A stretch of 64,000 bases of DNA, taken from the NCBI RefSeq assembly GCF_003347515.1, contig NZ_QEII01000240.1, positions 1 through 64,000 of the forward strand. Direction: 5' to 3'. Of the stretch, positions 41,488 through 50,527 are shown piece after piece (position 1 is the stretch's first letter; every line of letters starts with the position of its first letter). The notes below the pieces were generated by a model that saw only the letters and a program-made list of their open reading frames with translations, made no database searches and was not told the origin of the DNA. The stretch comes from Rhodoferax ferrireducens. Lineage in GTDB: Bacteria; Pseudomonadota; Gammaproteobacteria; Burkholderiales; Burkholderiaceae_C. The translations under genes and the position numbers were made by a program.

Positions 41488-43485
41488 TCAGGCCGGGCTG
41501 ACTTCGGCGAGCACTTGGTGGCGCTCGACCATGTCGCCGACCCGACAGCGCAGGCTGCTCAGGCTGCCTTCGAACGGCGCCGTGACGTGCAATTCCATCT
41601 TCATCGATTCAAGCACAATCACGGTCTGGCCGAGGGCGACCGTCTCGCCGACCGCGGCCTTGACCGCCACCACCTTGCCCATCATCGGCGCACCCAGTTG
41701 CCCGCTGGCGGCTGCGTCTCCGGCGGCGCCGCCCAAGTAAGGCTGCGCCGCGAACACGCTGCTGCCCAGCGCGCTGGCAAGCTCGACCTGCCGCGCATCG
41801 CCCCGGATCGTCAGCTCCAGCGCCCGCCCGCCGCATTGCAACAGGGAGCGTCCGGCCGCGAGCGGCTGCAGCGAGGCAATGACCGCCTGCTCGCCGATGA
41901 CCAGGGTGCAGGCGCCGTGGGCGTCGCGCATCGAAAACCGCACCGGCCACTCGGCCGCACCGGCCTTCAACACTAGGGCCGGCTGGGGCGCGGCCTGGAT
42001 CGGCCCGCTGCTCAGGCGCCAGCCGGTAAAGTTGTCCCACAGGGTCCAGCAGCCCAGCGCGGGCGACCCGGCACGCTGCTGCGCCAGCCAGTGCAGGGCG
42101 GCGGCGGCCAAATGTTCCAGCGAGGGCGCGGCGGGCGCCAGCACGCCGCGCTGCGCATGGCGCTCGTCGATCAGGCGGGTGTGGAATGTGGCATCGCGGG
42201 TCTCCGGCCACTCCAGCAGTTCCTGCAGGAATTCCAGGTTGGTGACCAGGCCGATCACGGTGCTCTCGCGCAATCCGGCCAGCAGCGCCCGGCGCGCCGA
42301 ATCGCGGTCGCTCGCATGTGCGATGAGCTTGGCGATCATCGAGTCGTAGTGCGGCGAGATTTCGTCGCCGCTGTCCACGCCGGATTCGATGCGTACGCCC
42401 GCGCGCGAAAAATCGACCACCTGCAGCCGCCCGGTGGCCGGCAAAAAGCCCGCGGCGGCGTCTTCGGCGCACAGCCGGGCCTCGAAGGCGTGGCCGCTGC
42501 ACCGCACGTCGGCCTGCGTCAGGGGCAAGGTACCGGTGTCGGCAATGCGCAGTTGCAGCTCCACCAAATCGAGGCCGGTGACTTCTTCGGTCACCGGGTG
42601 CTCGACCTGCAGGCGCGGATTGACCTCCAGGAAGTAATGATCCTCGCCCGTGACCACGAACTCCACAGTGCCCAGGCCGCGATAGTTCACGCCGGCGGCC
42701 AGCTTCACCGCATCGGCCAGGATGGCGGCGCGCAGTTGGGGGCTGAGGCCGCTGGACGGCGCCTCTTCGATCACTTTCTGGTGGCGGCGCTGCAAGGTGC
42801 ATTCGCGCTCGAACAGGTGGATGGCATGGCCCTGGCCGTCACCGGCCACCTGCACCTCCAGGTGGCGCACCTGCGGCAGGTAGCGCTCGACGATCAGCTC
42901 GCCATTGCCGAAGGATTTTTCGGCCTCGCGCATGGCGCTCTCGATGCGCCCTTCCAGCCCGTCCAGCGTGTCGACCACCGCCATGCCGCGGCCGCCGCCG
43001 CCGGCCACGGCCTTGAGCAGCACCGGCAGTGTCATGCCGCGCACCAGGCGCAACACCTCAGCCGGGTCGGTCATGCCGCCCTCGCTGCCGGGAATGACCG
43101 GCACGCCGAGGCGAGCCGCCTCGCGCTTGGCGCTGGCTTTGCCGCCGACGCGCTCGATGGTGTCGGCCCGGGGGCCGATGAAGGTGAGTCCGGCGGCTTC
43201 GAGCGCACGCACGAAGTCCGCGTTCTCCGAAACAAAACCATAGCCCGGATGGACGGCATCGGCGCCGACGCGCCTGGCCGCCGCGATGATGGCCTCGATG
43301 TTGAGGTAGCTCTCGCTCGGCGCGGCGCCCCCGAGCTCGACCGATTCACCGATCTCGCGCACATGGCGGGCAAACCGGTCGGCACTGGAATGCACGGTCG
43401 CCACTTCCAGGCCGAGCTTGCGACAGGTGCGGGCGATGCGGCAGGCGATCTCGCCGCGGTTGGCAATGAGGACTTTCTTAAGCAT
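41488..43485 (-). CDS. acyl-CoA carboxylase biotin-containing alpha subunit (second set)
   Basis: This 665-residue biotin carboxylase/biotin carrier fusion is clearly diverged from the first set. It begins MLKKVLIANRGEIACRIA, has the ATP-grasp loop KAVAGGGGRGMAVV and EVNPRLQVEHPVTE, and a C-terminal ESMKM with biotinyl Lys629. It starts 15 bases after the stop of the second carboxyltransferase gene, so the two make a matched pair. Two complete carboxylases in one cluster imply two different branched acyl-CoA substrates, or one substrate met at two chain lengths. Confidence 0.93.
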   Translation of the reverse strand: MLKKVLIANRGEIACRIARTCRKLGLEVATVHSSADRFARHVREIGESVELGGAAPSESYLNIEAIIAAARRVGADAVHPGYGFVSENADFVRALEAAGLTFIGPRADTIERVGGKASAKREAARLGVPVIPGSEGGMTDPAEVLRLVRGMTLPVLLKAVAGGGGRGMAVVDTLDGLEGRIESAMREAEKSFGNGELIVERYLPQVRHLEVQVAGDGQGHAIHLFERECTLQRRHQKVIEEAPSSGLSPQLRAAILADAVKLAAGVNYRGLGTVEFVVTGEDHYFLEVNPRLQVEHPVTEEVTGLDLVELQLRIADTGTLPLTQADVRCSGHAFEARLCAEDAAAGFLPATGRLQVVDFSRAGVRIESGVDSGDEISPHYDSMIAKLIAHASDRDSARRALLAGLRESTVIGLVTNLEFLQELLEWPETRDATFHTRLIDERHAQRGVLAPAAPSLEHLAAAALHWLAQQRAGSPALGCWTLWDNFTGWRLSSGPIQAAPQPALVLKAGAAEWPVRFSMRDAHGACTLVIGEQAVIASLQPLAAGRSLLQCGGRALELTIRGDARQVELASALGSSVFAAQPYLGGAAGDAAASGQLGAPMMGKVVAVKAAVGETVALGQTVIVLESMKMELHVTAPFEGSLSSLRCRVGDMVERHQVLAEVSPA

Positions 43486-43499
43486 GGCGGGCGTCCTGA

Positions 43500-45107
43500 T
43501 TAAAAGCGGAAAATTCCGAACGGCGTCGGCTTGGCGGCGGTGCGGGAGGCGAGGTCGAGCAGCAGCCCCATGGCGTCGCGGGTTTCCACCGGATCGATGA
43601 TGCCGTCCACCCACAAATTCGAGGAGAAATTCGTGGCTGGCTGGAAATCTTCGTAAATTTTGCGTACCGGGGCTTTGAATGCCTCTTCTTCCTCGGGCGT
43701 CCACTCTTTGCCCTCGGTCTTGTTGATCTGCTTGCGCACCAGCGCCATCACGGTGGCGGCCTGGTCCGGGCCCATGATGGCCGCGCGGCCGGTCGGCCAG
43801 GCGAACATCGCCGTCGGGTTGAACGGGCGGCCGCACATCGCCAGGTAGCCGGCGCCGTAAGAGGCGCCCATGATGATGGTGTACTTGGGCACGTTGGCCG
43901 AGGCCATCGCCGTGATCATCTTGGCCCCGGCCTTGGCGATGCCCGCCTGCTCGGCGGCGCGCCCGACCATGAAGCCGGTCACGTCAGCCATGAACAGCAG
44001 CGGTATGTCGCGCTGGCAGCACAGGTCGATGAAATGCGCTGCCTTCATCGCGCTGTCCGGGAACAGCACGCCCTGGTTGGCCAGGATGCCGACCTCGTGG
44101 CCATGGATGCGGGCAAAGCCGGTCAGCAGGGTGTCGCCGTACATCGGCTTGAATTCCTGGAACCGGCTGTCGTCGACAAAGCGCGCCAGAATCTCGCGCG
44201 TGTCGGTCGGAATCTTGGTGTCGCGGCTGATGATGCCGTAAATCTCGCGCGGGTCGAAGCGTGGCGGCAGCGAAGGCTGACGCGTCCAGCGTGGCTTGAG
44301 CTGCTCCCCCAAATCGCGCACGATTTCACGCGTGATGGCCAGCGCGTGGCGGTCATCTTCGGCGATGTGGTCGGTGACGCCACTGACGCTACAGTGCATC
44401 TTGGCACCGCCCAACGATTCGGCATCGACCGTCTCTCCGGTGGCGGCAAAGGTCAACTCGGGGCCGCCCAGGTACATATAGCCCTGCTCCTTGACGATCA
44501 CCGCCTCATCGCACAGCGCCGGGATGTAGGCGCCACCCGCCGTGCAGGGCCCCATCACCACGGCGATCTGCTGGATGCCTTCGGCCGACATGCGCACCTG
44601 GTTGTTGAAGATGCTGCCGAACTGGCCCACGTCGGGAAAGATGTGGGCCATCTCCGGCAAGAAGGCGCCACCGCTGTCCACCAGCGTGATGCAGGGCAAG
44701 CGGTGCGCCCAGGCAATCTGCTGCGCCCGCACATGCTTCTTGCAGGTCATGCCGTAGTAGGTGCCGCCCTTCACGGTGGCGTCGTTGGCGATGATCATGC
44801 ATGCCCTGCCCTGCACCAGGCCGATGCCGGTGATGATGCTGGCACCCGGCGGCACGCCGTGGTACATGCCTTCGCCGGCCAGCATGCCGACTTCCAGGAA
44901 AGGCGAGCCCGGATCGAGCAACACTTCGACGCGATGGCGCGGCAAAATTTTGTTGCGCGCCAGATGCTTTTCCCGCGCTTTGAGTGGCCCACCGGCCAGC
45001 GCCAGTTGACGGCGCTTTTGCAGGTCCGCGATCACGGCCTCATAGGCTTCGCGGTTGAGTCGGAATTCGTCGTCGGAAGTCGACACACGTGAGGAAAGGA
45101 TGGTCAT
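43500..45107 (-). CDS. acyl-CoA carboxylase carboxyltransferase beta subunit (second set)
   Basis: This 535-residue carboxyltransferase has MGPCTAGGAYIPALCDE, LGGAKMHCSVSGVTDH, TGFMVGRAAEQAGIAK and GASYGAGYLAMCGRPFNP, and ends FGIFRF like methylcrotonyl-CoA carboxylase beta subunits. GASYGAGYLAM replaces the GxSYGAGNYGM of the first set, so the acyl-binding pocket probably differs. The start at 45107 (MTILSSRVS) leads into the conserved domain; the much longer frame upstream lies within the crotonase gene and is not used. It pairs with the biotin subunit at 41488. Confidence 0.92.
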   Translation of the reverse strand: MTILSSRVSTSDDEFRLNREAYEAVIADLQKRRQLALAGGPLKAREKHLARNKILPRHRVEVLLDPGSPFLEVGMLAGEGMYHGVPPGASIITGIGLVQGRACMIIANDATVKGGTYYGMTCKKHVRAQQIAWAHRLPCITLVDSGGAFLPEMAHIFPDVGQFGSIFNNQVRMSAEGIQQIAVVMGPCTAGGAYIPALCDEAVIVKEQGYMYLGGPELTFAATGETVDAESLGGAKMHCSVSGVTDHIAEDDRHALAITREIVRDLGEQLKPRWTRQPSLPPRFDPREIYGIISRDTKIPTDTREILARFVDDSRFQEFKPMYGDTLLTGFARIHGHEVGILANQGVLFPDSAMKAAHFIDLCCQRDIPLLFMADVTGFMVGRAAEQAGIAKAGAKMITAMASANVPKYTIIMGASYGAGYLAMCGRPFNPTAMFAWPTGRAAIMGPDQAATVMALVRKQINKTEGKEWTPEEEEAFKAPVRKIYEDFQPATNFSSNLWVDGIIDPVETRDAMGLLLDLASRTAAKPTPFGIFRF

Positions 45108-45141
45108 ATGCGCTCTTGCACCGATTCGTAAGGGAAAGTAC

Positions 45142-45930
45142 TCAGGACTTGAACACCGGTGTACGGCGCGCTTCGAAGGCCGCCAGACCTTCGCTGACAT
45201 CGTCATCGAGCAGAGCGGCACTGGCCAGGTCTTCCTCCAGCTGGAGGCCGAGCTCCGATGAACCCTCCATGCCCTGACGCGCAAGGCGTTTCATGGTCGC
45301 CATGCCGATGCGGCTGCGCGTGGCGAGCTTGGTGCAATACGCCAGAGCTTCCTCATGCAGCTTGTCAGGCTCGACCACATAGTTCACCAGCCCCCACTGC
45401 TCGGCCGTGGCGGCATCGATCCAGCGCGCCGAAAAGAACAGGTCCAGGCCACGTCGCAGGCCGACGATGCGCGGCATGCGCTGGCTGCCGCCCCAGCCGG
45501 GAATCAGGCCGAACTGGGCATGCTGATCGCCAAAGCGCGCGTCCCTGGCGGCAAAGATGATGTCGCAAGCCAGCATCAACTCGCTGCCCCCGGCCAGGGT
45601 CAGGCCCTGACAGGCCGCCACCACCGGCAGATCGCTGCGCTCCAGGCGCTTGAGCACGCTGTGACCATAGCTGATGAAATGCTTCAGCCTGGCCGGATCG
45701 GCGCGCAGCGACTTCACCTCATCTAGGTCGGCGCCGGTGCAGAAATGCTTGCCTTGCGCCCGAATCAGGATGGCGCGCACCCCGGAGTCGGGCTGCTCGA
45801 ACCCGTCGATGGCGGCCTTGATGGCCGCATGAACGGACAGCGACAGGCAATTGAATTTTTCAGGGCGTGCCAACTCAATAATGCCGACCGCGCCGGCACG
45901 GCTGACCACCACAGGGGATGTCTGACTCAT
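45142..45930 (-). CDS. enoyl-CoA hydratase-family protein
   Basis: This 262-residue crotonase has both classical features: QGKHFCTGADLDEV for the first oxyanion NH, GGSELMLACDIIF with the first catalytic Glu, and FGLIPGWGGSQRMPRIVG. The second Glu position is Gln/His-like (DQHAQF). It probably hydrates the product of the second carboxylase. The start codon overlaps the acyl-CoA dehydrogenase stop by one base (TAATG), so the two are translationally coupled. Confidence 0.9.
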   Translation of the reverse strand: MSQTSPVVVSRAGAVGIIELARPEKFNCLSLSVHAAIKAAIDGFEQPDSGVRAILIRAQGKHFCTGADLDEVKSLRADPARLKHFISYGHSVLKRLERSDLPVVAACQGLTLAGGSELMLACDIIFAARDARFGDQHAQFGLIPGWGGSQRMPRIVGLRRGLDLFFSARWIDAATAEQWGLVNYVVEPDKLHEEALAYCTKLATRSRIGMATMKRLARQGMEGSSELGLQLEEDLASAALLDDDVSEGLAAFEARRTPVFKS

Positions 45931-47093
45931 TATTTACTCTCCTTGGAATATTGCACGGCAGCGCGGCCGACGCGCTCGCGGGCCACGATCAGTTTCATGA
46001 TTTGCGCCGTGCCGTCGCCGATTTCCAGGCCCATCACATCGCGCAGGCGCTGCTGGTGCGGCAGGTCCATCGACCAGCCGTAGTGGCCAAAAGTCAAAAG
46101 GCACTGATGGATCGCATCGAACGAGGTCTTCGGGGCCATCCACTTGACCATCGCAGCTTCCGCAGTGTGCGGCTGGCCTGCGTCGCGTAAGGCCAGGCCG
46201 TGGTAGCAGAGCTGGCGGCAGGCGGCAATCAGGGTCTCGAATTCAACAATCGGAAAGCTCACGCCCTGGTACTGCGCCAGCGGCGCGCCAAAGGTGTGGC
46301 GCTCTTTCACGTACTCCCAGGTTTCGTCGATCGAAGCCTGCGCGGCGGCCACGCATTGCAGCGCGATCAGGATACGGCTGAAGTCAAAGCCCTGCATCAC
46401 CTGCGTGAAACCCTTGCCCTCGGCGCCCAGCCGGTTCTCGAGCGGCACCCGCACGTCGTCGAAAAACACCGAGCCACGGCCGATGATCTTGCTGCCGACG
46501 TCGTCGAAGCGGGTGCGTTGCACGCCGGGTTGGTCCAGCTCCACCAAAAAGGCGCTGATGCCGCGCGCGCCCTCCTCGGGCTGGCCGGTGCGTGCGAACA
46601 ACACCATGGCATCGGCCTGGTCGGCAAAGGTGATGGAGGTTTTCTCGCCCGAGAGGATGTACTCGTCGCCCACCCGGCGCGCCTTGAGCTGCAGGTTGGC
46701 GGCGTCCGAGCCACCGCGCGGCTCGGTCAGACCCAGGGCGACGATGGCCTCGCCCGCCACGATCCGGCTGTTCCAGGTGCGCGCCAGCTCGGGGGACGCA
46801 TTGGCATGGATGATGGCGCCCATCAGCGAACTGAGCAGCTGCATATAGCTGACGTTGAAGTCGCCATAGGCTATTTCCTCGGTGATGATGCCGGCCGTGA
46901 CGCCGCTCAAGCCCATGCCGCCATATTCCTCAGGCAGATCGACACCGATCAGACCGAGTGAGCCCATTTCCCTGAACAGCGCCCGGTCAATACCCGGCTG
47001 CGACTCGCGCTTCTGGTAATCGGGCCTGAGTTTCTCTCGCGCAAAGCGGCGCGCCACGTCACGCAGCGCAATTTGATCATCGTCGAAAATCAT
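45930..47093 (-). CDS. acyl-CoA dehydrogenase
   Basis: This 387-residue flavoprotein is the first gene of the long leftward operon. The flavin motif LTEPRGGSDAAN is present. The C-terminal base loop reads EIGDGTAQIMK with Asp in the Glu position, and the alternative site (FDFSRI) is Ser. EIGDGTAQ endings occur in dehydrogenases of cyclic or aryl-branched acyl-CoAs. Its product may feed the second carboxylase. AGGAG precedes the ATG at 47093; a longer upstream frame covers the promoter region and is rejected. Confidence 0.9.
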   Translation of the reverse strand: MIFDDDQIALRDVARRFAREKLRPDYQKRESQPGIDRALFREMGSLGLIGVDLPEEYGGMGLSGVTAGIITEEIAYGDFNVSYMQLLSSLMGAIIHANASPELARTWNSRIVAGEAIVALGLTEPRGGSDAANLQLKARRVGDEYILSGEKTSITFADQADAMVLFARTGQPEEGARGISAFLVELDQPGVQRTRFDDVGSKIIGRGSVFFDDVRVPLENRLGAEGKGFTQVMQGFDFSRILIALQCVAAAQASIDETWEYVKERHTFGAPLAQYQGVSFPIVEFETLIAACRQLCYHGLALRDAGQPHTAEAAMVKWMAPKTSFDAIHQCLLTFGHYGWSMDLPHQQRLRDVMGLEIGDGTAQIMKLIVARERVGRAAVQYSKESK

Positions 47094-47249
47094 CGCTAGT
47101 AGCTCCTGGTTGACTGTTGCCGAAACCGCCGCCGCCGACCCTACCGTCAACCCTATGAGAATTGAGGTAAGCGCCGATTGCAAAATCAGGCGACTCCATG
47201 TAATATAGCACCAAACAGTTGTTAGTTAGATATGCTGGAGAATTTCTGA
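47094..47249. promoter_or_regulatory. divergent promoter region of the two large operons
   Basis: The 156-base gap separates the leftward operon (45-22.9 kb) from the rightward one (47-59.6 kb) and must hold promoters for both. It contains A/T-rich GTAATATAG at about 47200-47208 and the small palindrome AACAGTTGTT at 47214-47223, next to TTAGTTAG. No regulator gene sits here, so control is from elsewhere, perhaps by the IclR proteins or a TetR-type regulator outside the window. Confidence 0.5.
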
Positions 47250-49298
47250 ATGCCCCACGAGCCCATGGCCCCTTTTCCACGACTGCTGTCTCCCCTGAAG
47301 GTCGGCGCGCACATCCTTGGCAACCGGGCTCTGATGGGCTCCATGCACACGCGACTGGAGTCGCTGGACTGCGCCGTTGACCGGCTGTCCCTGTTCTATG
47401 CCGAGCGGGCGCGCGGTGGTGCGGGCCTGATCGTCACCGGCGGCTATGCCCCTTGCCAGGATGGCTTGCTGGATGAAACGGGGCCCCTGCTGGTCACGAC
47501 GGAGCAGGCCGATGCGCTCAAACCGATCCCACAGGCGGTGCATGCCGAAGGCGGCAAGATCATTCTGCAAATCCTGCACACCGGCCGCTACGCGAAAATC
47601 GCCAGGCCGGTCGGCGCCTCCGACATTCCCTCCCGCATCAACCCGCGCGCGCCGCGCGCCTTGAGCACGGCCGAAGTCTGGCAAACGATTGAGGACTTCG
47701 TGCGCTGCGCCGAACTCGCGCAACGCGCCGGCTTCGATGGCGTCGAGATCATGGGCTCGGAGGGCTACCTGCTCAACCAGTTCACCGTCACGCGCACCAA
47801 CAAGCGCAGCGACGAATTTGGCGGCAGCGTGGAGAATCGCCATCGCCTGCCGGTAGAAATCGTGCGGCGCACACGCGAACGCCTGGGCCCAGAGTTTCTG
47901 CTGATGTTCCGGGTGTCGGCGCTCGATCTGGTCGAAGACGGCGCCCCGGCCGATGAAATCGCCCAACTCGCGCAGGCGGTGCAGGCCGCTGGCGCCGATA
48001 TTATCAACACCGGCATCGGCTGGCACGAAGCCCGCATCCCGACCATTGCCTACGTGGTGCCGCGCGCCGCCTGGCGCTTTGCCGCGGCCCGCATCAAAAA
48101 GGCGGTCACCATCCCGGTCATCGTCTCCAACCGCATCAACACCCCGGCGCTGGCCGAAGATATCCTGGCCAGCGGCGACGCCGACATGGTGTCGATGGCG
48201 CGCCCCTTCCTGGCCGATGCCGACTTCGTGCGCAAGGCGGCGCAGGGTCGCGCCGATGAGATCAACACCTGCATCGCCTGCAACCAGGCCTGTCTCGACT
48301 ACATCTTCGCCGACCGGCCTGCCACCTGCCTGGTCAATCCACGCGCCGGGCGCGAGCTGGAGTTTTCGCTCATGCCGCCACCGGCGGCGCGGCGCAAGGT
48401 GGCGGTGATCGGCGCCGGCGCGGCCGGGCTGGCCTGCGCACTGAGCGCTGCCGAGCGCGGCCACGCCGTCACCCTGTTCGAGGCCGGGCCCGAGATCGGC
48501 GGCCAGTTGAACCTGGCCCGTGCCGTGCCGGGCAAACAGGAGTTCAACGAGCTGCTGCGCTATTTCAAACAAGGCGTGGCGCGGCACGGCGTGACGCTCA
48601 AGCTGGACACACGGGCGGATGCCCCATCGCTCGCTGCCGGCCACTACGACCGCATCGTGGTCGCCACCGGCGTGCGCCCGCGCCTGCCGCAAATTCCGGG
48701 CATCCCCCACCCCAAGGTGGTGAGTTATGCCGACCTGCTGTCGGGCCGGGTGCAGGCCGGCCACAAGGTGGCCGTGATCGGCGCCGGCGGCATCGGCTTC
48801 GACGTGGCGACGTTTCTGCTGCACGAATCCCCGGCCGATGCCGCCCGGCCGCAGACGGTCGCGCAGTTTCAGGCCGAATGGGGGGTCGACACCTCGCCCA
48901 CAGCCGCAGGCGGCCTCAAACCGGCGCAGCCGGTCAGCGCAGCGCGCGAAGTCACTTTGCTGCAGCGCAAACCTGAGAAACCCGGCCGTACCTTGGGCAT
49001 GAGCACCGGCTGGGCACTCAAGGCCGAACTGGCGCGGCGCGGCCTGCGCACGCTTTCGGGCTGCACCTACGAACGCATCGACGACACCGGTCTGCACCTG
49101 AGCGTCAACGGCGTGCCGCAAACACTGGTGGTGGACACCATCGTCCTGTGCGCCGGCCAGGACAGCGAGAACACGCTGGCTGCCGAATTGCGCGCGCTCG
49201 GCCTCGCACCCGAGATCATCGGCGGCGCCGATCTGGCCGCCGAACTCGACGCCCTGCGCGCCATTGACCAGGGCACACGCCTCGGTTTGGCCCTCTGA
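47250..49298 (+). CDS. 2,4-dienoyl-CoA reductase (FadH)-like FMN/FAD/Fe-S oxidoreductase
   Basis: This 682-residue protein has the FadH three-domain layout. An Old Yellow Enzyme FMN barrel occupies residues 1-340. An iron-sulfur Cys cluster (CIACNQACLDYIF, then a Cys about 12 residues later) follows. Next come FAD and NAD(P) domains with VAVIGAGAAGLACAL (about 383-397) and VAVIGAGGIG. E. coli FadH (671 residues) has the same plan and reduces 2,4-dienoyl-CoAs with NADPH. Here it probably removes double bonds from an unsaturated substrate, parallel to the PECR-like reductase. It is the first gene of the rightward operon. Confidence 0.9.
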   Translation: MPHEPMAPFPRLLSPLKVGAHILGNRALMGSMHTRLESLDCAVDRLSLFYAERARGGAGLIVTGGYAPCQDGLLDETGPLLVTTEQADALKPIPQAVHAEGGKIILQILHTGRYAKIARPVGASDIPSRINPRAPRALSTAEVWQTIEDFVRCAELAQRAGFDGVEIMGSEGYLLNQFTVTRTNKRSDEFGGSVENRHRLPVEIVRRTRERLGPEFLLMFRVSALDLVEDGAPADEIAQLAQAVQAAGADIINTGIGWHEARIPTIAYVVPRAAWRFAAARIKKAVTIPVIVSNRINTPALAEDILASGDADMVSMARPFLADADFVRKAAQGRADEINTCIACNQACLDYIFADRPATCLVNPRAGRELEFSLMPPPAARRKVAVIGAGAAGLACALSAAERGHAVTLFEAGPEIGGQLNLARAVPGKQEFNELLRYFKQGVARHGVTLKLDTRADAPSLAAGHYDRIVVATGVRPRLPQIPGIPHPKVVSYADLLSGRVQAGHKVAVIGAGGIGFDVATFLLHESPADAARPQTVAQFQAEWGVDTSPTAAGGLKPAQPVSAAREVTLLQRKPEKPGRTLGMSTGWALKAELARRGLRTLSGCTYERIDDTGLHLSVNGVPQTLVVDTIVLCAGQDSENTLAAELRALGLAPEIIGGADLAAELDALRAIDQGTRLGLAL

Positions 49299-49316
49299 CC
49301 CCACTGGAACACCCCC

Positions 49317-50483
49317 ATGGATTTCACCCCCAACCCGGAACACGAAACCATCCGCGAAGCCATCGGCAAAATCTGCGCCCGCTTCGACGACAGCTACTGG
49401 CTCGAACGCGACAAGGTTGGCGGCTTTCCGCACGAGCTGCACCGCGCCCTGGCTGACGGCGGCTGGCTGGGCATTTGCCTGCCGCAGGAGTATGGCGGCG
49501 GCGGACTGGGCATCAGTGAAGCGACCGTGATGATGCAGGCCATCTCGCAGTCGGGTGCCGGACTGTCGGGCGCATCGGCCGTGCACATGAACATTTTCGG
49601 CCTGCAGCCGGTGGCCGCGTTTGGCACCGAAGCGCAGAAACGCCACATGCTGCCGCCGCTGATCGCGGGCCGCGAAAAGGCCTGCTTCGCCGTCACCGAG
49701 CCCAACACCGGCCTGAACACCACCCGCTTGAAAACCCGCGCCGAACGGGTCGGCGACCACTATGTGCTGTCCGGCCAGAAGGTCTGGATCTCGACCGCCC
49801 AGGTGGCCGAAAAGATGCTGATTTTGGCGCGCACCACGCCAATTGAGGACTGCCAGAAACCGACCTTCGGCCTGAGTCTGTTCTACACCGACCTCGACCG
49901 CCGTTTTGTGCAGGTGCGCGAAATCGAGAAGATGGGACGCAAAGCAGTCGACTCGAACGAACTCTTCATCGACGGCCTGCGGGTGCCGGTGGAGGACCGC
50001 ATCGGCGACGAGGGCCGCGGCTTTGAATACATCCTGCATGGCATGAACCCGGAGCGGGTGCTGATCGCCGGTGAAGCGATCGGCCTGGGCCGCAAGGCGC
50101 TGGAGGTGGCCGTCAAGTACGCCAGCGAGCGCGTGGTCTTTGACCGCCCCATTGGCAAGAACCAGGCCATCCAGCATCCGCTGGCGCAATCGTGGATGGA
50201 ACTGGAGGCCGCCGAGATGATGGCGATGCGCGCGGCCTGGAAATACGACAACGGCCTGCCCTGCGGTGCCGATGCCAATGCCGCCAAATACATGGCGGCC
50301 GAGGCCGGTTTCAACGCCTGCCAGCGCGCCATGGCGACGCTCGGTGGCTATGGCTACGCCAAGGAATACCACGTCGAGCGTTACCTGCGCGAAATGATGA
50401 TTCCGCGCGTCGCGCCGATCAGCCCGCAACTCATCCTGTGTTTCATCGCCGAGAAGGTGCTGGGCCTGCCCAAATCCTATTGA
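49317..50483 (+). CDS. acyl-CoA dehydrogenase
   Basis: This 388-residue acyl-CoA dehydrogenase has CFAVTEPNTGLNTTRL and YVLSGQKVWIST. Instead of the C-terminal IYEGT loop it has RVAPISPQLIL. The base is likely the Glu in MNPERVLIA, as in isovaleryl-type enzymes. The ending AEKVLGLPKSY is close to that of the dehydrogenase at 57242 (AEHVMGLPRSY), so the two are paralogues of one subfamily. It follows the FadH-like gene by 18 bases. Confidence 0.9.
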   Translation: MDFTPNPEHETIREAIGKICARFDDSYWLERDKVGGFPHELHRALADGGWLGICLPQEYGGGGLGISEATVMMQAISQSGAGLSGASAVHMNIFGLQPVAAFGTEAQKRHMLPPLIAGREKACFAVTEPNTGLNTTRLKTRAERVGDHYVLSGQKVWISTAQVAEKMLILARTTPIEDCQKPTFGLSLFYTDLDRRFVQVREIEKMGRKAVDSNELFIDGLRVPVEDRIGDEGRGFEYILHGMNPERVLIAGEAIGLGRKALEVAVKYASERVVFDRPIGKNQAIQHPLAQSWMELEAAEMMAMRAAWKYDNGLPCGADANAAKYMAAEAGFNACQRAMATLGGYGYAKEYHVERYLREMMIPRVAPISPQLILCFIAEKVLGLPKSY

Positions 50484-50527
50484 CACTCACGAACCCATGA
50501 CCCATTTTCTTCCCGCTGAGGCCAGCC

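Noticed and set aside
47226..50486. 1086-codon minus-strand open frame
   Set aside because: It is antisense to the FadH-like gene and an acyl-CoA dehydrogenase gene, which have clear motifs. The frame is a by-product of high-GC codon use and its translation has no domain and many His, Gly and Arg residues.
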